From: Pseudanabaena sp. M085S1SP2A07QC
GTDB lineage: Bacteria > Cyanobacteriota > Cyanobacteriia > Pseudanabaenales > Pseudanabaenaceae
Direction of reading: 5' to 3'
Length of the DNA: 41,652 bases
Assembly: GCA_020404895.1 (NCBI GenBank)
Contig: JADBWK010000054.1
Span: 1 to 41,652 of the forward strand
In this document: piece after piece, positions 1 to 8,631 of the stretch
Layout: each line of letters begins with the position of its first letter
Position numbering within the stretch: position 1 is the first letter of the stretch
Made by a program: the position numbers and the translations under genes
The notes under the pieces: generated by a model
Told to the model about the DNA's origin: nothing
What the model saw: only the letters and a program-made list of their open reading frames with translations
Databases searched by the model: none

Positions 1-52
1 AATGTCGTCACATAGGCAATAAATCGCTACAATTTCATCATTCATTTTTCTT

Positions 53-92
53 GCTGCTACTCGGCTCTTGTCCTTTGTAGCAGCTTTTTTTT
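53..92 (+). terminator. Rho-independent terminator of an upstream gene
   Basis: Perfect 8-bp stem (GCTGCTAC at 53-60, GTAGCAGC at 77-84) followed directly by a run of eight T. It lies upstream of the first gene and points rightward, so it probably ends a plus-strand transcript from outside the window. Confidence 0.7.
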
Positions 93-171
93 CTTGTTAC
101 TATAGGTAGCAACTTGGGTTATGTAAGTATTTTCTGCTTCTTAACCCAAACTCACGTTACCTAGCGATGTT

Positions 172-1593
172 ATGCCACAAGATGAAAACTTTCTCAGCTT
201 TGATGAAATTTTTGAGGAGCTAAATTATCGCCAAGCACAGCGCACATTAAGAGATATTGTCGCAAATCTGGACTTGTCAGAGCGAGAGCGGCGCGGACTA
301 GAGGAGCCGCTAGAAGAGCTTCAGCAAATGCTGGACAAATTAGAGCGTCAAGTTTTGCAAATAGCAGTATTTGGCATGGTGGGGCGTGGCAAATCGTCGG
401 TACTCAATGCGCTGATGGGTGGTCAAGTGTTCGAGACTGGCCCCTTGCATGGTGTGACGACAAGTCGGCAAGCCGCCGAGTGGCAAATATCGCGAGAGGC
501 GATGCAAACTAACGGCGATCGCACAATTCTGAAGGCTTCATTTCAAGGACGTGGTGAGGCAAGAATCGAATTAATTGACACCCCCGGAATTGATGAGGTT
601 GATGGCGAAGGGAGAGCAGAACTTGCCAAGCGCATCGCCCAACAAGCGGATTTAATTTTATTTATCGTTGCGGGTGACATTACTAAGGTTGAGTATGATG
701 CACTTTCCGAACTCAGGGGCGCTAGTAAACCAATCCTGCTAGTTTTTAACAAAATTGACCAATATCCACCTGAAGATCGCCTAGCTATCTATGCCAATAT
801 CCGTGATGAGCGGGTACGAGAGCTATTAACCGAAGATGAAATAGTGATGACAGCGGCTTCGCCACTTGTGGCAAAAGCGATCCGTCAGCCCGATGGCTCC
901 TTTGAAGCCGAGCTAGTCAATGGGAAGCCCCAAATCGAAGATTTAAAGTTAAAAATTTTGGAGGTACTTGATCGCGAAGGTAAATCTCTGATCGCTTTAA
1001 ACACGATGATGTTTGCAGATATGGTGCAAGAGCGCGTCGTTCAACGCAAAATGTTTGTGCGCGATCGCCAAGCTAATCGCATCATTTGGAATTGCGTAAT
1101 TACCCAAGCCGTAGCGATCGCCGTTAACCCATTCACTGTAATTGATGTAATCAGTGCCGCAATTATCGATATTTCAATGATCGTGGCGCTTTCTAAGCTT
1201 TATGGCATTAATATGAGCAATCGCGGTGCGATTTCGCTGATGCAAAAAATCGCGATCGGTATGGGTGGCATTAGTGCCAGCGAATTCCTTGCCACATTCG
1301 GATTAAGTTCCCTCAAAGGTTTGCTGGGCATTGCTGCACCTGTAACTGGTGGTTTGACTTTGGGGGGGTATGTGTCAGTTGCGATCGCGCAAGCAGGTGT
1401 GGCAGGATTTTCTACCTATGCATTGGGGTTAGTAACGAAGGAATATCTCGCCAATGGTGCATCATGGGGCGCAGACGGGCCAAAAGCAGTCGTTAAAAGG
1501 ATCTTGGACACCATCGATGAAGACTCAATCCTAGCCAGAATCAAAGATGAACTCCGCGCCAAAATCGATCTGCGTAGACTGAGAAAAACTTAG
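172..1593 (+). CDS. Membrane-associated Era-like GTPase with DUF697-type C-terminus
   Basis: A 473-residue GTP-binding protein. The P-loop GMVGRGKS is at residues 68-75, a switch I Thr-Thr pair lies near 96-97, the G3 box DTPG is at 136-139, NKID (guanine recognition) at 193-196, and a G5-like TAAS is near 228. The N-terminal 60 residues are charged and helical. The last ~180 residues hold two or three hydrophobic helices (around NPFTVIDVISAAIIDISMI and a Gly-rich stretch near 350-400), as in the DUF697 family of membrane-linked GTPases widespread in cyanobacteria. The cellular role of the family is unknown; membrane or vesicle remodelling is only a guess. Start: ATG at 172; the ATG at 167 is out of frame. 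The gene appears to stand alone. Confidence 0.85.
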   Translation: MPQDENFLSFDEIFEELNYRQAQRTLRDIVANLDLSERERRGLEEPLEELQQMLDKLERQVLQIAVFGMVGRGKSSVLNALMGGQVFETGPLHGVTTSRQAAEWQISREAMQTNGDRTILKASFQGRGEARIELIDTPGIDEVDGEGRAELAKRIAQQADLILFIVAGDITKVEYDALSELRGASKPILLVFNKIDQYPPEDRLAIYANIRDERVRELLTEDEIVMTAASPLVAKAIRQPDGSFEAELVNGKPQIEDLKLKILEVLDREGKSLIALNTMMFADMVQERVVQRKMFVRDRQANRIIWNCVITQAVAIAVNPFTVIDVISAAIIDISMIVALSKLYGINMSNRGAISLMQKIAIGMGGISASEFLATFGLSSLKGLLGIAAPVTGGLTLGGYVSVAIAQAGVAGFSTYALGLVTKEYLANGASWGADGPKAVVKRILDTIDEDSILARIKDELRAKIDLRRLRKT

Positions 1594-1739
1594 ATTTGTA
1601 ATACTTAATTATTCTCTATCTCTGCCCCTCTAAGGCGCTGGTTCCGCCCAGTGAGGAGCAGAAAGTCTTATTAAGCAAGGAGTGTAGGAATCTGTTGTCA
1701 AAGCTGGTTAACGTGGTTTTTGCGCAAAAGTGCGTGTAA

Positions 1740-1895
1740 GAGCCAGAACGGGAATTATTCCTAGCCGTGAGCCAATCAGTTTACATTAAGCACTTTCAAA
1801 AGCCCATTTTTCAGCTAGCCATCCAACGCAATAAAATCAATTTACTAGTTTACGAACCCGATCAGGAGACAATTCTGCAATGGATAACCTATTAA
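1740..1895 (+). pseudogene. xisH remnant (C-terminal third only)
   Basis: Reading in frame from 1740 gives EPERELFLAVSQSVY and, after a gap, INLLVYEPDQETILQW followed by a stop at 1893-1895. This aligns with the end of the intact XisH at 27017-27433 (ILYLAVPVGVYESFF, then LIIYDINQEVIVQW). An in-frame stop at 1737-1739 and unrelated sequence upstream show that the N-terminal nuclease core is gone. The fragment overlaps the start of the following xisI by 16 nt, the same arrangement as the intact pair further right (13 nt). The preceding stretch 1594-1739 holds nothing I can recognise. Confidence 0.8.
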
Positions 1896-2191
1896 GCCAT
1901 GTAGATATTCTTAAAAAGACTCTACAAGAAGCAACGATCGCTCAACCCCGCTTACAAGCAATTAAACTTTATCCTGTCTGCGATATCGAATCTGGTCATT
2001 TTCTCGTTCTCGCTACTGGCTGGGACAAACAACGCTGGATGGACACAATTTTATTTCACGCCCGTTTAGTCGAGAATAAAATCATCATCGAAGAAGATAA
2101 CTTTGAAGAAGGCTTAACCACTGCTCTGATTGCCGCAGGGATTAGAAAAGAAGATATTATTAACAGTCTGGAAGCAGCGATCGCCGTTTGA
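1880..2191 (+). CDS. xisI: XisI family protein (orphaned by loss of xisH)
   Basis: A 103-residue protein of the XisI family, named after the excision-controlling factor of the Anabaena fdxN element. It shares the family layout with the copy at 27421-27756: an N-terminal helix, YPVCDIESGHFLVLATGWD (matching YTVFDTKQDHYHVMNVGWD), a short strand with II-EEDNFEEGL, and the C-terminal ALIAAGIRKEDIINS. XisI normally follows xisH, a PD-(D/E)XK-like nuclease; here only a truncated xisH precedes it. No fdxN-type element or recombinase is visible nearby, so an excision role is not supported. The ATG lies inside the xisH remnant, indicating former translational coupling. Confidence 0.85.
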   Translation: MDNLLSHVDILKKTLQEATIAQPRLQAIKLYPVCDIESGHFLVLATGWDKQRWMDTILFHARLVENKIIIEEDNFEEGLTTALIAAGIRKEDIINSLEAAIAV

Positions 2192-2223
2192 TTTTAAGAT
2201 CAAAAAATCACTTCATCATTTTT

Positions 2224-3009
2224 ATGGCAAAGCTCAGTAAAATCCTTATTTTCCCAATTAAATCCCTCGATCCGATCGCTTTAGATGCAGTCGAGATATC
2301 TGAAGGTGGGGCATTAAAAGGCGATCGCGAATTTGCCATGTTTGATAAAAACGGAAAATACATCAATGCCAAGCGCTATCCTAAGATTCATATAATTAGA
2401 GCAAGGTACGAATTAGGCGATCGACTAGTACATTTGCAAATCCAAGAGCAGCAAGAAGTATCCACTTTTCATTTAGATCGAGATCGCATTGCGCTTACTG
2501 ACTGGCTCAGCAAATTTTTTGATCAACCCGTAGAACTTCGTCAAAATGTTAGTAATGGATTTCCTGATGATCCTGAAGCATGGGGCGCAACTGTAATCTC
2601 GGAGGCAACTCTTGCCACTGTGCAGAGTTGGTATGTAACCCCGCCAATTAGCCTTGAGCAAATTCGCGATCGCTTCCGAACTAATCTAGAAATCACTGAT
2701 ACCGAACCATTTTGGGAAGATCATTTGTTTGCGAAAGCTGGTGAAACAGTTCCCTTTAAAATTGGTGATGTTCAGTTTTTCGGCACAAATCCCTGTCAAC
2801 GTTGTCCTGTGCCCACCCGTGACACGTTAACTGGTGAAGTTTATCCAGAATTTCAAAAGATTTTTACTCGTCAAAGAGAAGCATCTTTACCAGCAAACAT
2901 TGAGCGATCTCGTTTCAATCATTGCTATCGTCTGGCGCTGAATACCCGAATTCCATTAACAGAAGCTGGCAAGATTCTAAAAATAGGCGATTCTGTTAGT
3001 AAGGAATGA
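2224..3009 (+). CDS. MOSC domain-containing protein
   Basis: About 261 residues from the ATG at 2224 (MAKLSKILIFPIKSLD). An upstream TTG at 2188 overlapping the xisI stop would add 12 residues but has no family support. The N-terminal beta-barrel region (IFPIKSLDPIALDAVEIS, GDREFAMFD) and the C-terminal MOSC core with NPCQRCPVPTRDTLTGE match the MOSC_N/MOSC family, which binds molybdenum cofactor and uses a conserved Cys for sulfur or Moco handling (as in YcbX/mARC). The conserved Cys pair is present. Likely an oxidoreductase of N-hydroxylated or S-oxidised compounds. The stop codon lies inside the left arm of a long inverted repeat. Confidence 0.85.
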   Translation: MAKLSKILIFPIKSLDPIALDAVEISEGGALKGDREFAMFDKNGKYINAKRYPKIHIIRARYELGDRLVHLQIQEQQEVSTFHLDRDRIALTDWLSKFFDQPVELRQNVSNGFPDDPEAWGATVISEATLATVQSWYVTPPISLEQIRDRFRTNLEITDTEPFWEDHLFAKAGETVPFKIGDVQFFGTNPCQRCPVPTRDTLTGEVYPEFQKIFTRQREASLPANIERSRFNHCYRLALNTRIPLTEAGKILKIGDSVSKE

Positions 3010-3100
3010 AAATTAATTAAAACCAAAATTTGTTGGGGCGGGCTTTGCCCGCCCCAACAAATTTTGGTTTTAATTGCACAAGTTAATTAATTTTCATTCC
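3003..3100. repeat. Nested perfect inverted repeats, likely bidirectional terminator
   Basis: Two overlapping stems. Inner: a 29-bp perfect stem, 3015-3043 against 3047-3075, loop TTT, G/C-rich apex GGGCGGGC. Outer: an 18-bp perfect stem, 3003-3020 against 3083-3100 (GGAATGAAAATTAATTAA). They share 3015-3020, so the full versions of both cannot form together. Located between convergent genes and overlapping the MOSC stop codon. Either a strong terminator or a mobile palindrome. Confidence 0.75.
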
Positions 3101-3130
3101 TAAGTAGCTGGACAGAAGAAGCTAAGATTG

Positions 3131-3196
3131 AGATCTCCGACTTTTTCTTTGCTTATCAAAATTTATTTGTGCTAGCAAAGAAAAAGTCGGAGATCT
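3131..3196. terminator. 23-bp perfect hairpin between convergent genes
   Basis: Left arm 3131-3153 begins AGATCTCCGACTTTTTC; right arm 3174-3196 is its exact complement; the loop is 20 nt. The A/T-rich part of the stem and the position just 3' of the minus-strand Ycf46-like gene fit a terminator for that gene. Confidence 0.55.
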
Positions 3197-3232
3197 GGGC
3201 TTTTTACTCAAACCATTTGCCACGCTTAGTTT

Positions 3233-4738
3233 TTATTTGTTGAACACATTCTGTCTTGAAGCAAGCCTTGCTTTACCTGAAGCAGCCCATTCTTGGAGAA
3301 CTTGAATCTCCTGTTGAGCAGTTTGCGCTAAGGGCACAATTTGACTAGCAGCTTCGAGAATATCATCTGTAGTAAAGTCACGATTTTGGCTGAAACCGAT
3401 ATGCATCGCTTCGATGATACCCTGCTCAATTTCTGCACCTGAAAAATCTGGAGTCTCGTAGGCTAGTCGATCGATATCATAGGCGCGAGTATTGTGTGGG
3501 CGATATTTGCTTACATGTACCGAGAAAATCTGCGATCGCTCTTCTTGATTGGGTAAGCCCACAAAAAACACCTCATCAAATCTGCCCTTTCGCAATAATT
3601 CGGGCGGCAAAGTACGAATATTATTTGCTGTAGCCACAACGAATACGGGTGAAGTCTTTTCTGCCATCCATGTAAGGAATGTGCCGAACACGCGATTAGT
3701 TGTGCCTGAATCACCACGTCCATCAGTTCCCGCAAAAGCCTTGTCGATTTCATCAATCCACAATACGCAAGGAGAAAGAGCTTCGGCTAACTGAATCATT
3801 TGACGGGTGCGGGATTCACTCTCACCGACTAAGCCTGCGAAGAGGCGACCAACATCAAGGCGCAATAATGGTAAATGCCAATGATGGGAAATTGCTTTAG
3901 CTGTGAGGGATTTGCCAGTACCTTGTATCCCTGCGAGTAGTAATCCGCGTGGATGGGGAAGTCCATACTTTCTGGCGCGATCGCTAAAGGCACTACCTCG
4001 ACGTAGTAGCCATTCTTTGAGATTGTCTAAACCACCGATATCACTAATTTCTGTTGTCGATGGATAGAATTCTAAAATCTGAGTTTGGCGAATACTTTGG
4101 CGTTTTTCTTCGAGAATTAGGTCTACATCATCGGGACGTAAGCGACCATTTTCAGCGATCGCCTTTGCTAGCACACGCCGCATTTTCTCAAGAGATAAGC
4201 CTTGTCCAGCGCGAACCAGATCGTCGATCGCTTGTTTATCTAGTTGAATATCGCAAGTTGGATTAGCATAACTAACAGAACAGGCAATTTGCTCAATTTC
4301 TGTTCTTAATTCACTAGGATTTGGAAGTGGAAATTCTAAAATCGAGAAAAATTCACTGAGGCTATCGGGAATATTAATTTGCGAGGCAAGCACAATAATA
4401 TTTTGGGCTTCACTTTTGAGTCTACGCGCAAGATTTTTGAGCTTACGTGCGATCGCAACATCGTCAAGAAAGCGATCGAAATCTCGCAATACAAACACTG
4501 CACCTTTGGGAATTTTATCTACAAATTCTAGAGCCTGCAAAGGATTACGCTTACCCATCCCTGCATCAGTGGGATTAGACTGATAACCATCGACAAAATC
4601 CCAGACAAATATGCTGCGACCAAGAGATTTTGCCACGTTGGTAATTACAGCTTCAACTCGCTCTTCCTCCGCTGAAGGTATATAAATCAAAGGATATCGG
4701 GCACGGAGTATCAGATTTAAGTCAGCTTCAAAATTCAT
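3233..4738 (-). CDS. ycf46: AAA ATPase, Ycf46/Slr0374-like
   Basis: A 501-residue AAA-family ATPase. The first ~210 residues form a degenerate ATPase-like domain (IYIPSAEEERVEAVI, then GAVFVLRDFDRF in place of Walker B), typical of the Ycf46 family of cyanobacteria and algal plastids. The active AAA domain has Walker A GIQGTGKS at 270-277, Walker B LWIDEIDKAF near 326-335, the sensor-1 region VVATANN, and arginine-finger candidates in LLRKGRFDEVFF. Family members have been linked to inorganic-carbon acclimation in Synechocystis, but the substrate is not settled. Transcribed alone, divergent from speA with ~240 bp between them. Confidence 0.88.
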   Translation of the reverse strand: MNFEADLNLILRARYPLIYIPSAEEERVEAVITNVAKSLGRSIFVWDFVDGYQSNPTDAGMGKRNPLQALEFVDKIPKGAVFVLRDFDRFLDDVAIARKLKNLARRLKSEAQNIIVLASQINIPDSLSEFFSILEFPLPNPSELRTEIEQIACSVSYANPTCDIQLDKQAIDDLVRAGQGLSLEKMRRVLAKAIAENGRLRPDDVDLILEEKRQSIRQTQILEFYPSTTEISDIGGLDNLKEWLLRRGSAFSDRARKYGLPHPRGLLLAGIQGTGKSLTAKAISHHWHLPLLRLDVGRLFAGLVGESESRTRQMIQLAEALSPCVLWIDEIDKAFAGTDGRGDSGTTNRVFGTFLTWMAEKTSPVFVVATANNIRTLPPELLRKGRFDEVFFVGLPNQEERSQIFSVHVSKYRPHNTRAYDIDRLAYETPDFSGAEIEQGIIEAMHIGFSQNRDFTTDDILEAASQIVPLAQTAQQEIQVLQEWAASGKARLASRQNVFNK

Positions 4739-4941
4739 TGATCAGCAAGCCGTGAATAAAACGCTAAAATGTCTAGAAACTATAATCTACAGCAAACTAT
4801 AGCAATAATTGCAACAGTGATGGTTCAAAAAGATCTAGACTGTTTTCTGGCTAAGCGTCTAGATTTATTTGGTAGTGATTTGGTAGTGCTACAGTTGCTA
4901 CGAGCATCGTAAAGTGCTAATCACTCTCCACTATGTAGATC

Positions 4942-4968
4942 AAGGTTTGTAAGGTTTATCAAAGGTTT
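4942..4968 (+). promoter_or_regulatory. Three direct AAGGTTT repeats upstream of speA
   Basis: AAGGTTT occurs at 4942-4948, 4951-4957 and 4962-4968, just before the speA ATG at 4976, where a ribosome binding site would be expected. They could be a regulator binding site or chance; no recognised operator matches. Confidence 0.25.
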
Positions 4969-4975
4969 ATTAACA

Positions 4976-6901
4976 ATGTTGCAAGAGATTCAATTACCTG
5001 TTGTTGCAGATGCGAAAAAGTGGACTATTCAAGACAGCGAATCACTTTATCGTATCAATGGCTGGGGAGAACCTTATTTCAGTATTAACGAAGCGGGTAA
5101 TGTGACCGTCTCCCCCAAAGGCGATCGCGGTGGTTGCATTGACCTGTTTGATTTGGTAAATGATCTGAAGCAGAGAGGGTTGCGTCTGCCCATATTAGTG
5201 AGATTTTCGGATATCTTAGCTGATCGCATTGAGCGCATTAATTCTACCTTTGCTAAAGCGATCGCACGCTATAACTACAATGGCGTTTATCGTGGCGTTT
5301 TCCCTGTCAAAGTCAATCAACAACGTCAATTGGTTGAAGAAATTGCCAAATATGGTAAACCATTTCAATTTGGTCTAGAAGCAGGTTCTAAGCCCGAATT
5401 ATTGATTGCTCTTGCTACTCTACGCACCCCTGGCTCGTTACTAATCTGCAATGGCTACAAGGATGTCGAATATATTGAAACGGCTTTACTAGCGCGAAAG
5501 TTGGGGCAAAACACGATCATTGTGATCGAGCAACTGGAAGAAGTGGAAATGATCATCCGCGCTGCGACTAAGTTGGGAATTGCCCCTGTAGTTGGCGTAA
5601 GAGCAAAACTGAGTGCCAAAGGGCTTGGACATTGGGAAGATTCCACAGGCGATCGCGCTAAGTTTGGTCTTAGCATGTGGGAGATTCTGGAAACCTTTGA
5701 ACAATTGGAATCGGCAAATATGCTAGATTCCCTGAAATTGTTGCATTTCCATATCGGTTCTCAAATTAGCAACATCAGCACGATCAAAGATGCCTTACGC
5801 GAAGCAGGACAAATCTACGTACAGCTTGCGGAAATGGGAGCACCGATGGGGCATCTCGATGTTGGTGGTGGTTTAGGCGTTGACTACGATGGTTCCAAAA
5901 CCAATTTCTATGCCTCTAAAAACTATAGTATGCAGAACTATGCCTACGATATCGTGGCGGCAATTAAGGATGCCTGCGCGGAAAAAGGCGTACCTGTGCC
6001 AACTTTGACCAGTGAAAGCGGTCGCGCGATCGCATCCCATCAATCGGTTTTAGTCTTTGATGTAGTTGGCATTAGCGGTATTCCTAACCAGCCGATCTCA
6101 CCTCTAAAAGAGGATGAGCATCTAATCGTCCGCAATCTTTTTGAATCATTGGAAAATATCAACGAGAATAATTACCAAGAGATTTATCACGATGCCGTTC
6201 AGTTCAATCAAGAAGCAGTTAGCTTGTTCACCTTTGGCTATCTAAGCCTCAAGCAACGCGCCAGAGTTGAACGTCTGTTTTGGGAATGTTGCGATCGCAT
6301 TCTCAAGGTAACCCGCAAACTGAATTATGTGCCTGACGATCTTGAAGATCTGGAACGATCCATGGCGCTAACTTATTACTGTAATTTCTCAGTATTTCAA
6401 TCTGCTCCCGATAGTTGGGCGATCGACCAATTGTTCCCAATTATGCCAATCCATCGATTAAATGAAGAACCCATCTGTCGCGGCACGATCGCTGATCTCA
6501 CCTGTGACAGCGATGGCAAAATTGATCGTTTCATCGATTTGCGCGATGTCAAGTCTGTGCTTGAGTTACATCCTTTTATTTCCGAAGAGCCTTACTTTTT
6601 GGCTTTATTTCTCGGTGGAGCCTATCAAGAGATTCTTGGCGATTTGCATAATCTCTTTGGTGACACTGATGCAGTTCATATTCATGCAACTCCTAATGGT
6701 TATAAGGTTGAGCATGTAATCAAGGGTGATTCGATGACCGAGGTTCTGGAATATGTGCAGTACAATCGTGATGCGATGCTGGAAAATATTCGTCAAGAGA
6801 CAGAACGCGCTCTCCAAGAGAAGCAAATTACTCTGGATGAAGCAAGGTTGTTTTTGCAAAAATATGAACATTGCTTGAATGGTTACACCTATTTAAGCTA
6901 A
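4976..6901 (+). CDS. speA: Biosynthetic arginine decarboxylase
   Basis: A 641-residue PLP-dependent enzyme converting L-arginine to agmatine, the first step of polyamine synthesis by the agmatine route; cytosolic. Length and order match bacterial SpeA (fold-type III, alanine racemase-like barrel followed by a beta domain). PLP Lys is K112 in YRGVFPVKVNQ. Then FHIGSQ near 260, the Gly-rich phosphate loop GGGLGVDYDGS near 300, SESGRA near 347, QSAPDSWAIDQLFPIMPIHRL near 480, and the catalytic Cys region LTCDSDGKID near 510. Ends with the typical LQKYEHCLNGYTYL. A hairpin interrupted by a MITE follows directly. Confidence 0.95.
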   Translation: MLQEIQLPVVADAKKWTIQDSESLYRINGWGEPYFSINEAGNVTVSPKGDRGGCIDLFDLVNDLKQRGLRLPILVRFSDILADRIERINSTFAKAIARYNYNGVYRGVFPVKVNQQRQLVEEIAKYGKPFQFGLEAGSKPELLIALATLRTPGSLLICNGYKDVEYIETALLARKLGQNTIIVIEQLEEVEMIIRAATKLGIAPVVGVRAKLSAKGLGHWEDSTGDRAKFGLSMWEILETFEQLESANMLDSLKLLHFHIGSQISNISTIKDALREAGQIYVQLAEMGAPMGHLDVGGGLGVDYDGSKTNFYASKNYSMQNYAYDIVAAIKDACAEKGVPVPTLTSESGRAIASHQSVLVFDVVGISGIPNQPISPLKEDEHLIVRNLFESLENINENNYQEIYHDAVQFNQEAVSLFTFGYLSLKQRARVERLFWECCDRILKVTRKLNYVPDDLEDLERSMALTYYCNFSVFQSAPDSWAIDQLFPIMPIHRLNEEPICRGTIADLTCDSDGKIDRFIDLRDVKSVLELHPFISEEPYFLALFLGGAYQEILGDLHNLFGDTDAVHIHATPNGYKVEHVIKGDSMTEVLEYVQYNRDAMLENIRQETERALQEKQITLDEARLFLQKYEHCLNGYTYLS

Positions 6902-6902
6902 T

Positions 6903-7053
6903 CAAATTAAAAACTGTTGTGCTGGGCAAAGCCCAGTACAACAGTTTTAGGACTTACGCAAAAGAACGAGCCGTAGGGGCAATTCATGAATTGCCCCTAC
7001 GGCAAAATGAGGCTTTCAGGGCATTTTTGCGTAAGTCCTAAGTTTTTAATTTG
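6903..7053. repeat. Terminator-like hairpin split by a MITE insertion
   Basis: The left arm starts at 6903 (CAAATTAAAAACTGTTG); the apex is CTGGGC-AAA-GCCCAG; the right arm runs to 6947 and resumes after the MITE at 7041-7053. Removing the 93-bp element and one 5-bp copy of AGTTT restores a stem perfect apart from one G-T wobble. It lies 2-20 bp behind speA, so it was probably the speA terminator before the insertion. Confidence 0.8.
6948..7040 (+). mobile_element. 93-bp MITE, copy 1
   Basis: Terminal inverted repeats TAGGACTTACGCAAAA of 16 bp; an internal perfect 32-bp palindrome (CCGTAGGGGCAATTCA and its complement, no loop); no coding capacity. Flanked by the direct repeat AGTTT at 6943-6947 and 7041-7045, a 5-bp target site duplication. 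Two further copies lie at 21757-21849 (inverted) and 26026-26118. Confidence 0.92.
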
Positions 7054-7201
7054 CGCTGCTCAGCGCGGATTAAGCATAATGTCGCAGTTTCTATTAAAGT
7101 TAAATTAGCCACATATTGATTTGTTGTACTCTTGGCACAGCAAATTACTAATTGCTGTTACGCAGGATGCAGATGATGAATCTCTTGCTGCTAGTGAAGC
7201 A

Positions 7202-7273
7202 GGGCAACCACGGGGGGATTGCCCCTACCTGAATAATTTGTGTTCTGTAGGGGCTGCCCCCCCGTGCCAGCCC
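7202..7273. repeat. Imperfect G/C-rich inverted repeat
   Basis: Arms 7202-7228 and 7247-7273 pair at 21 of 27 positions (left arm GGGCAACCACGGGGGG, then GCCCCTAC). The rest of the 454-bp gap 6902-7355 holds the hairpin and MITE above and no gene I can support. It resembles the palindromic repeats common between cyanobacterial genes and may be an old MITE relic. Confidence 0.5.
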
Positions 7274-7355
7274 AAAACCTCAGCTATCGTAGGAATTTTA
7301 TCTACGTAAAGCAAATTATTAATTTAGAATTGCAAATTAGAGTTTTTGGTAAAAC

Positions 7356-8567
7356 GTGGAAATTTTATGTATCAGTAACGGACATGGTGAAGATATCATC
7401 GCTGCCCGTATCTGCATTGAACTAGAGAAATTAGGGCTTTCAGCGATCGCCTTACCGCTTGTGGGCGTGGGACATGCCTATACTAAAGCAAATATCTCGA
7501 TCGTTGAAAAGTTTACGCAAGCGATGCCATCGGGGGGATTTGTCCGTATGGATAGCCGTCAGTTAGCGCGTGATGTCAAAAGTGGATTGGTAGGGCTAAC
7601 TCGGAAGCAATTGGGGTTTGTATGGAGTTGGTCACGGGAAAATCGCAGAAACAATCGGCTGATTTTAGCAGTGGGTGATATTGTGCCATTGCTGTTTGCA
7701 TGGTTACCATCTCAGTTTGGTGGCTGTAATTTTGCATTTGTTGCCACAGCTAAGTCAGAATATTTTTGGCGCGATCGCAAAAGTAGTTTGCCCCATGTCA
7801 AAAAACCTTTTGGCGGCTCTAACTTTTTCCCTTGGGAACGCGCTTTGATGAATAGCAATCGCTGCAAGGCGATATTTGTCCGCGATCTATTAACTGCCGA
7901 GAGCTTGAATCGCGATTTTAAACTGCCAGCGATTTATCTAGGTAATTCGATGATGGATGGGCTTGAACCAAAGGGCATAAATTTTGGTATTGGCGAAGAT
8001 GAATGGGCTGTGGCAATTCTTCCAGGTTCGCGATCACCTGAAGCCTATGAAAACTGGATGACATTGATGCTTTGTGCTCAAGTTGTATCCCGTGCGATTC
8101 CGCATAATGTCCATTTTTTAGTAGCGATCGCACCTGACTTAGATTTGGAAATTATTGGGCAGAGCATTATCCAAAAGGGTTGGCAGCGCATTGATGAAAC
8201 TACTTTTAAAGTGCAAAATGCGCGACTAATTTTGTTGCAAGATGGCTTTGGTGATTGTCTGCATCAATGTCATTTAGGCTTGGCGATGGCTGGCACTGCG
8301 ACGGAACAGATGGTGGGTTTAGGCAAACCTGTAATCACGATCGCGGGAAATGGCCCCCAATTCACGCGCAAGTTTGCTGAAGAACAAGCGGATCTGTTAG
8401 GCTGCTCAATTAATTTAATCGAAAAACCAGCTCAGGTTGCGGATGTGCTCAATGAGATTTTGCAAGATCCTGATTACTTCCAAGAGGTAAGTCGCAATGG
8501 TGAGGAGCGCATGGGCAAAGCAGGAGCGTCTGCCCGAATTGCTAAATATATCGCTGAGAAAATCTAA
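7356..8567 (+). CDS. Lipid-A-disaccharide synthase-related protein (cyanobacterial)
   Basis: A 403-residue protein starting at GTG (the family begins with the ISNGHGED motif, seen here at residues 6-13, so an ATG further in would cut it). Related to LpxB/GT-B glycosyltransferases: N-terminal nucleotide-binding-like half with LALPLVGVGHAY, then AVGDIVPLLFAW; C-terminal half with AILPGSRSPEAYEN, LAMAGTATEQMVGLGKPVI and GNGPQFTRKFAEEQ, corresponding to the sugar-nucleotide binding site. Widespread in cyanobacteria, but the substrate is not established, so lipid A synthesis should not be assumed. No clear ribosome binding site. The stop codon begins the terminator stem. Confidence 0.85.
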   Translation: MEILCISNGHGEDIIAARICIELEKLGLSAIALPLVGVGHAYTKANISIVEKFTQAMPSGGFVRMDSRQLARDVKSGLVGLTRKQLGFVWSWSRENRRNNRLILAVGDIVPLLFAWLPSQFGGCNFAFVATAKSEYFWRDRKSSLPHVKKPFGGSNFFPWERALMNSNRCKAIFVRDLLTAESLNRDFKLPAIYLGNSMMDGLEPKGINFGIGEDEWAVAILPGSRSPEAYENWMTLMLCAQVVSRAIPHNVHFLVAIAPDLDLEIIGQSIIQKGWQRIDETTFKVQNARLILLQDGFGDCLHQCHLGLAMAGTATEQMVGLGKPVITIAGNGPQFTRKFAEEQADLLGCSINLIEKPAQVADVLNEILQDPDYFQEVSRNGEERMGKAGASARIAKYIAEKI

Positions 8568-8601
8568 GAAAAAAGGTTCGCATAGTGAACCTTTTTTCTT
8601 A
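8565..8601. terminator. Bidirectional terminator, 15-bp stem
   Basis: Perfect stem TAAGAAAAAAGGTTC (8565-8579) with its complement at 8587-8601, loop 7 nt, ending in a T-rich arm on either strand. It serves the convergent LpxB-related and tpsB genes. Confidence 0.85.
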
Positions 8602-8631
8602 GAGCGTTTGGAACGGGATACTTGACAATAT

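Noticed and set aside
1740-2191. fdxN-type excision element
   Set aside because: XisH/XisI genes alone do not define the element; no XisF recombinase, nif gene or matching attachment sites are visible.
7121-7309. Small plus-strand ORF
   Set aside because: Its product is a translation of the G/C-rich inverted repeat at 7202-7273 and has no start context or family match.
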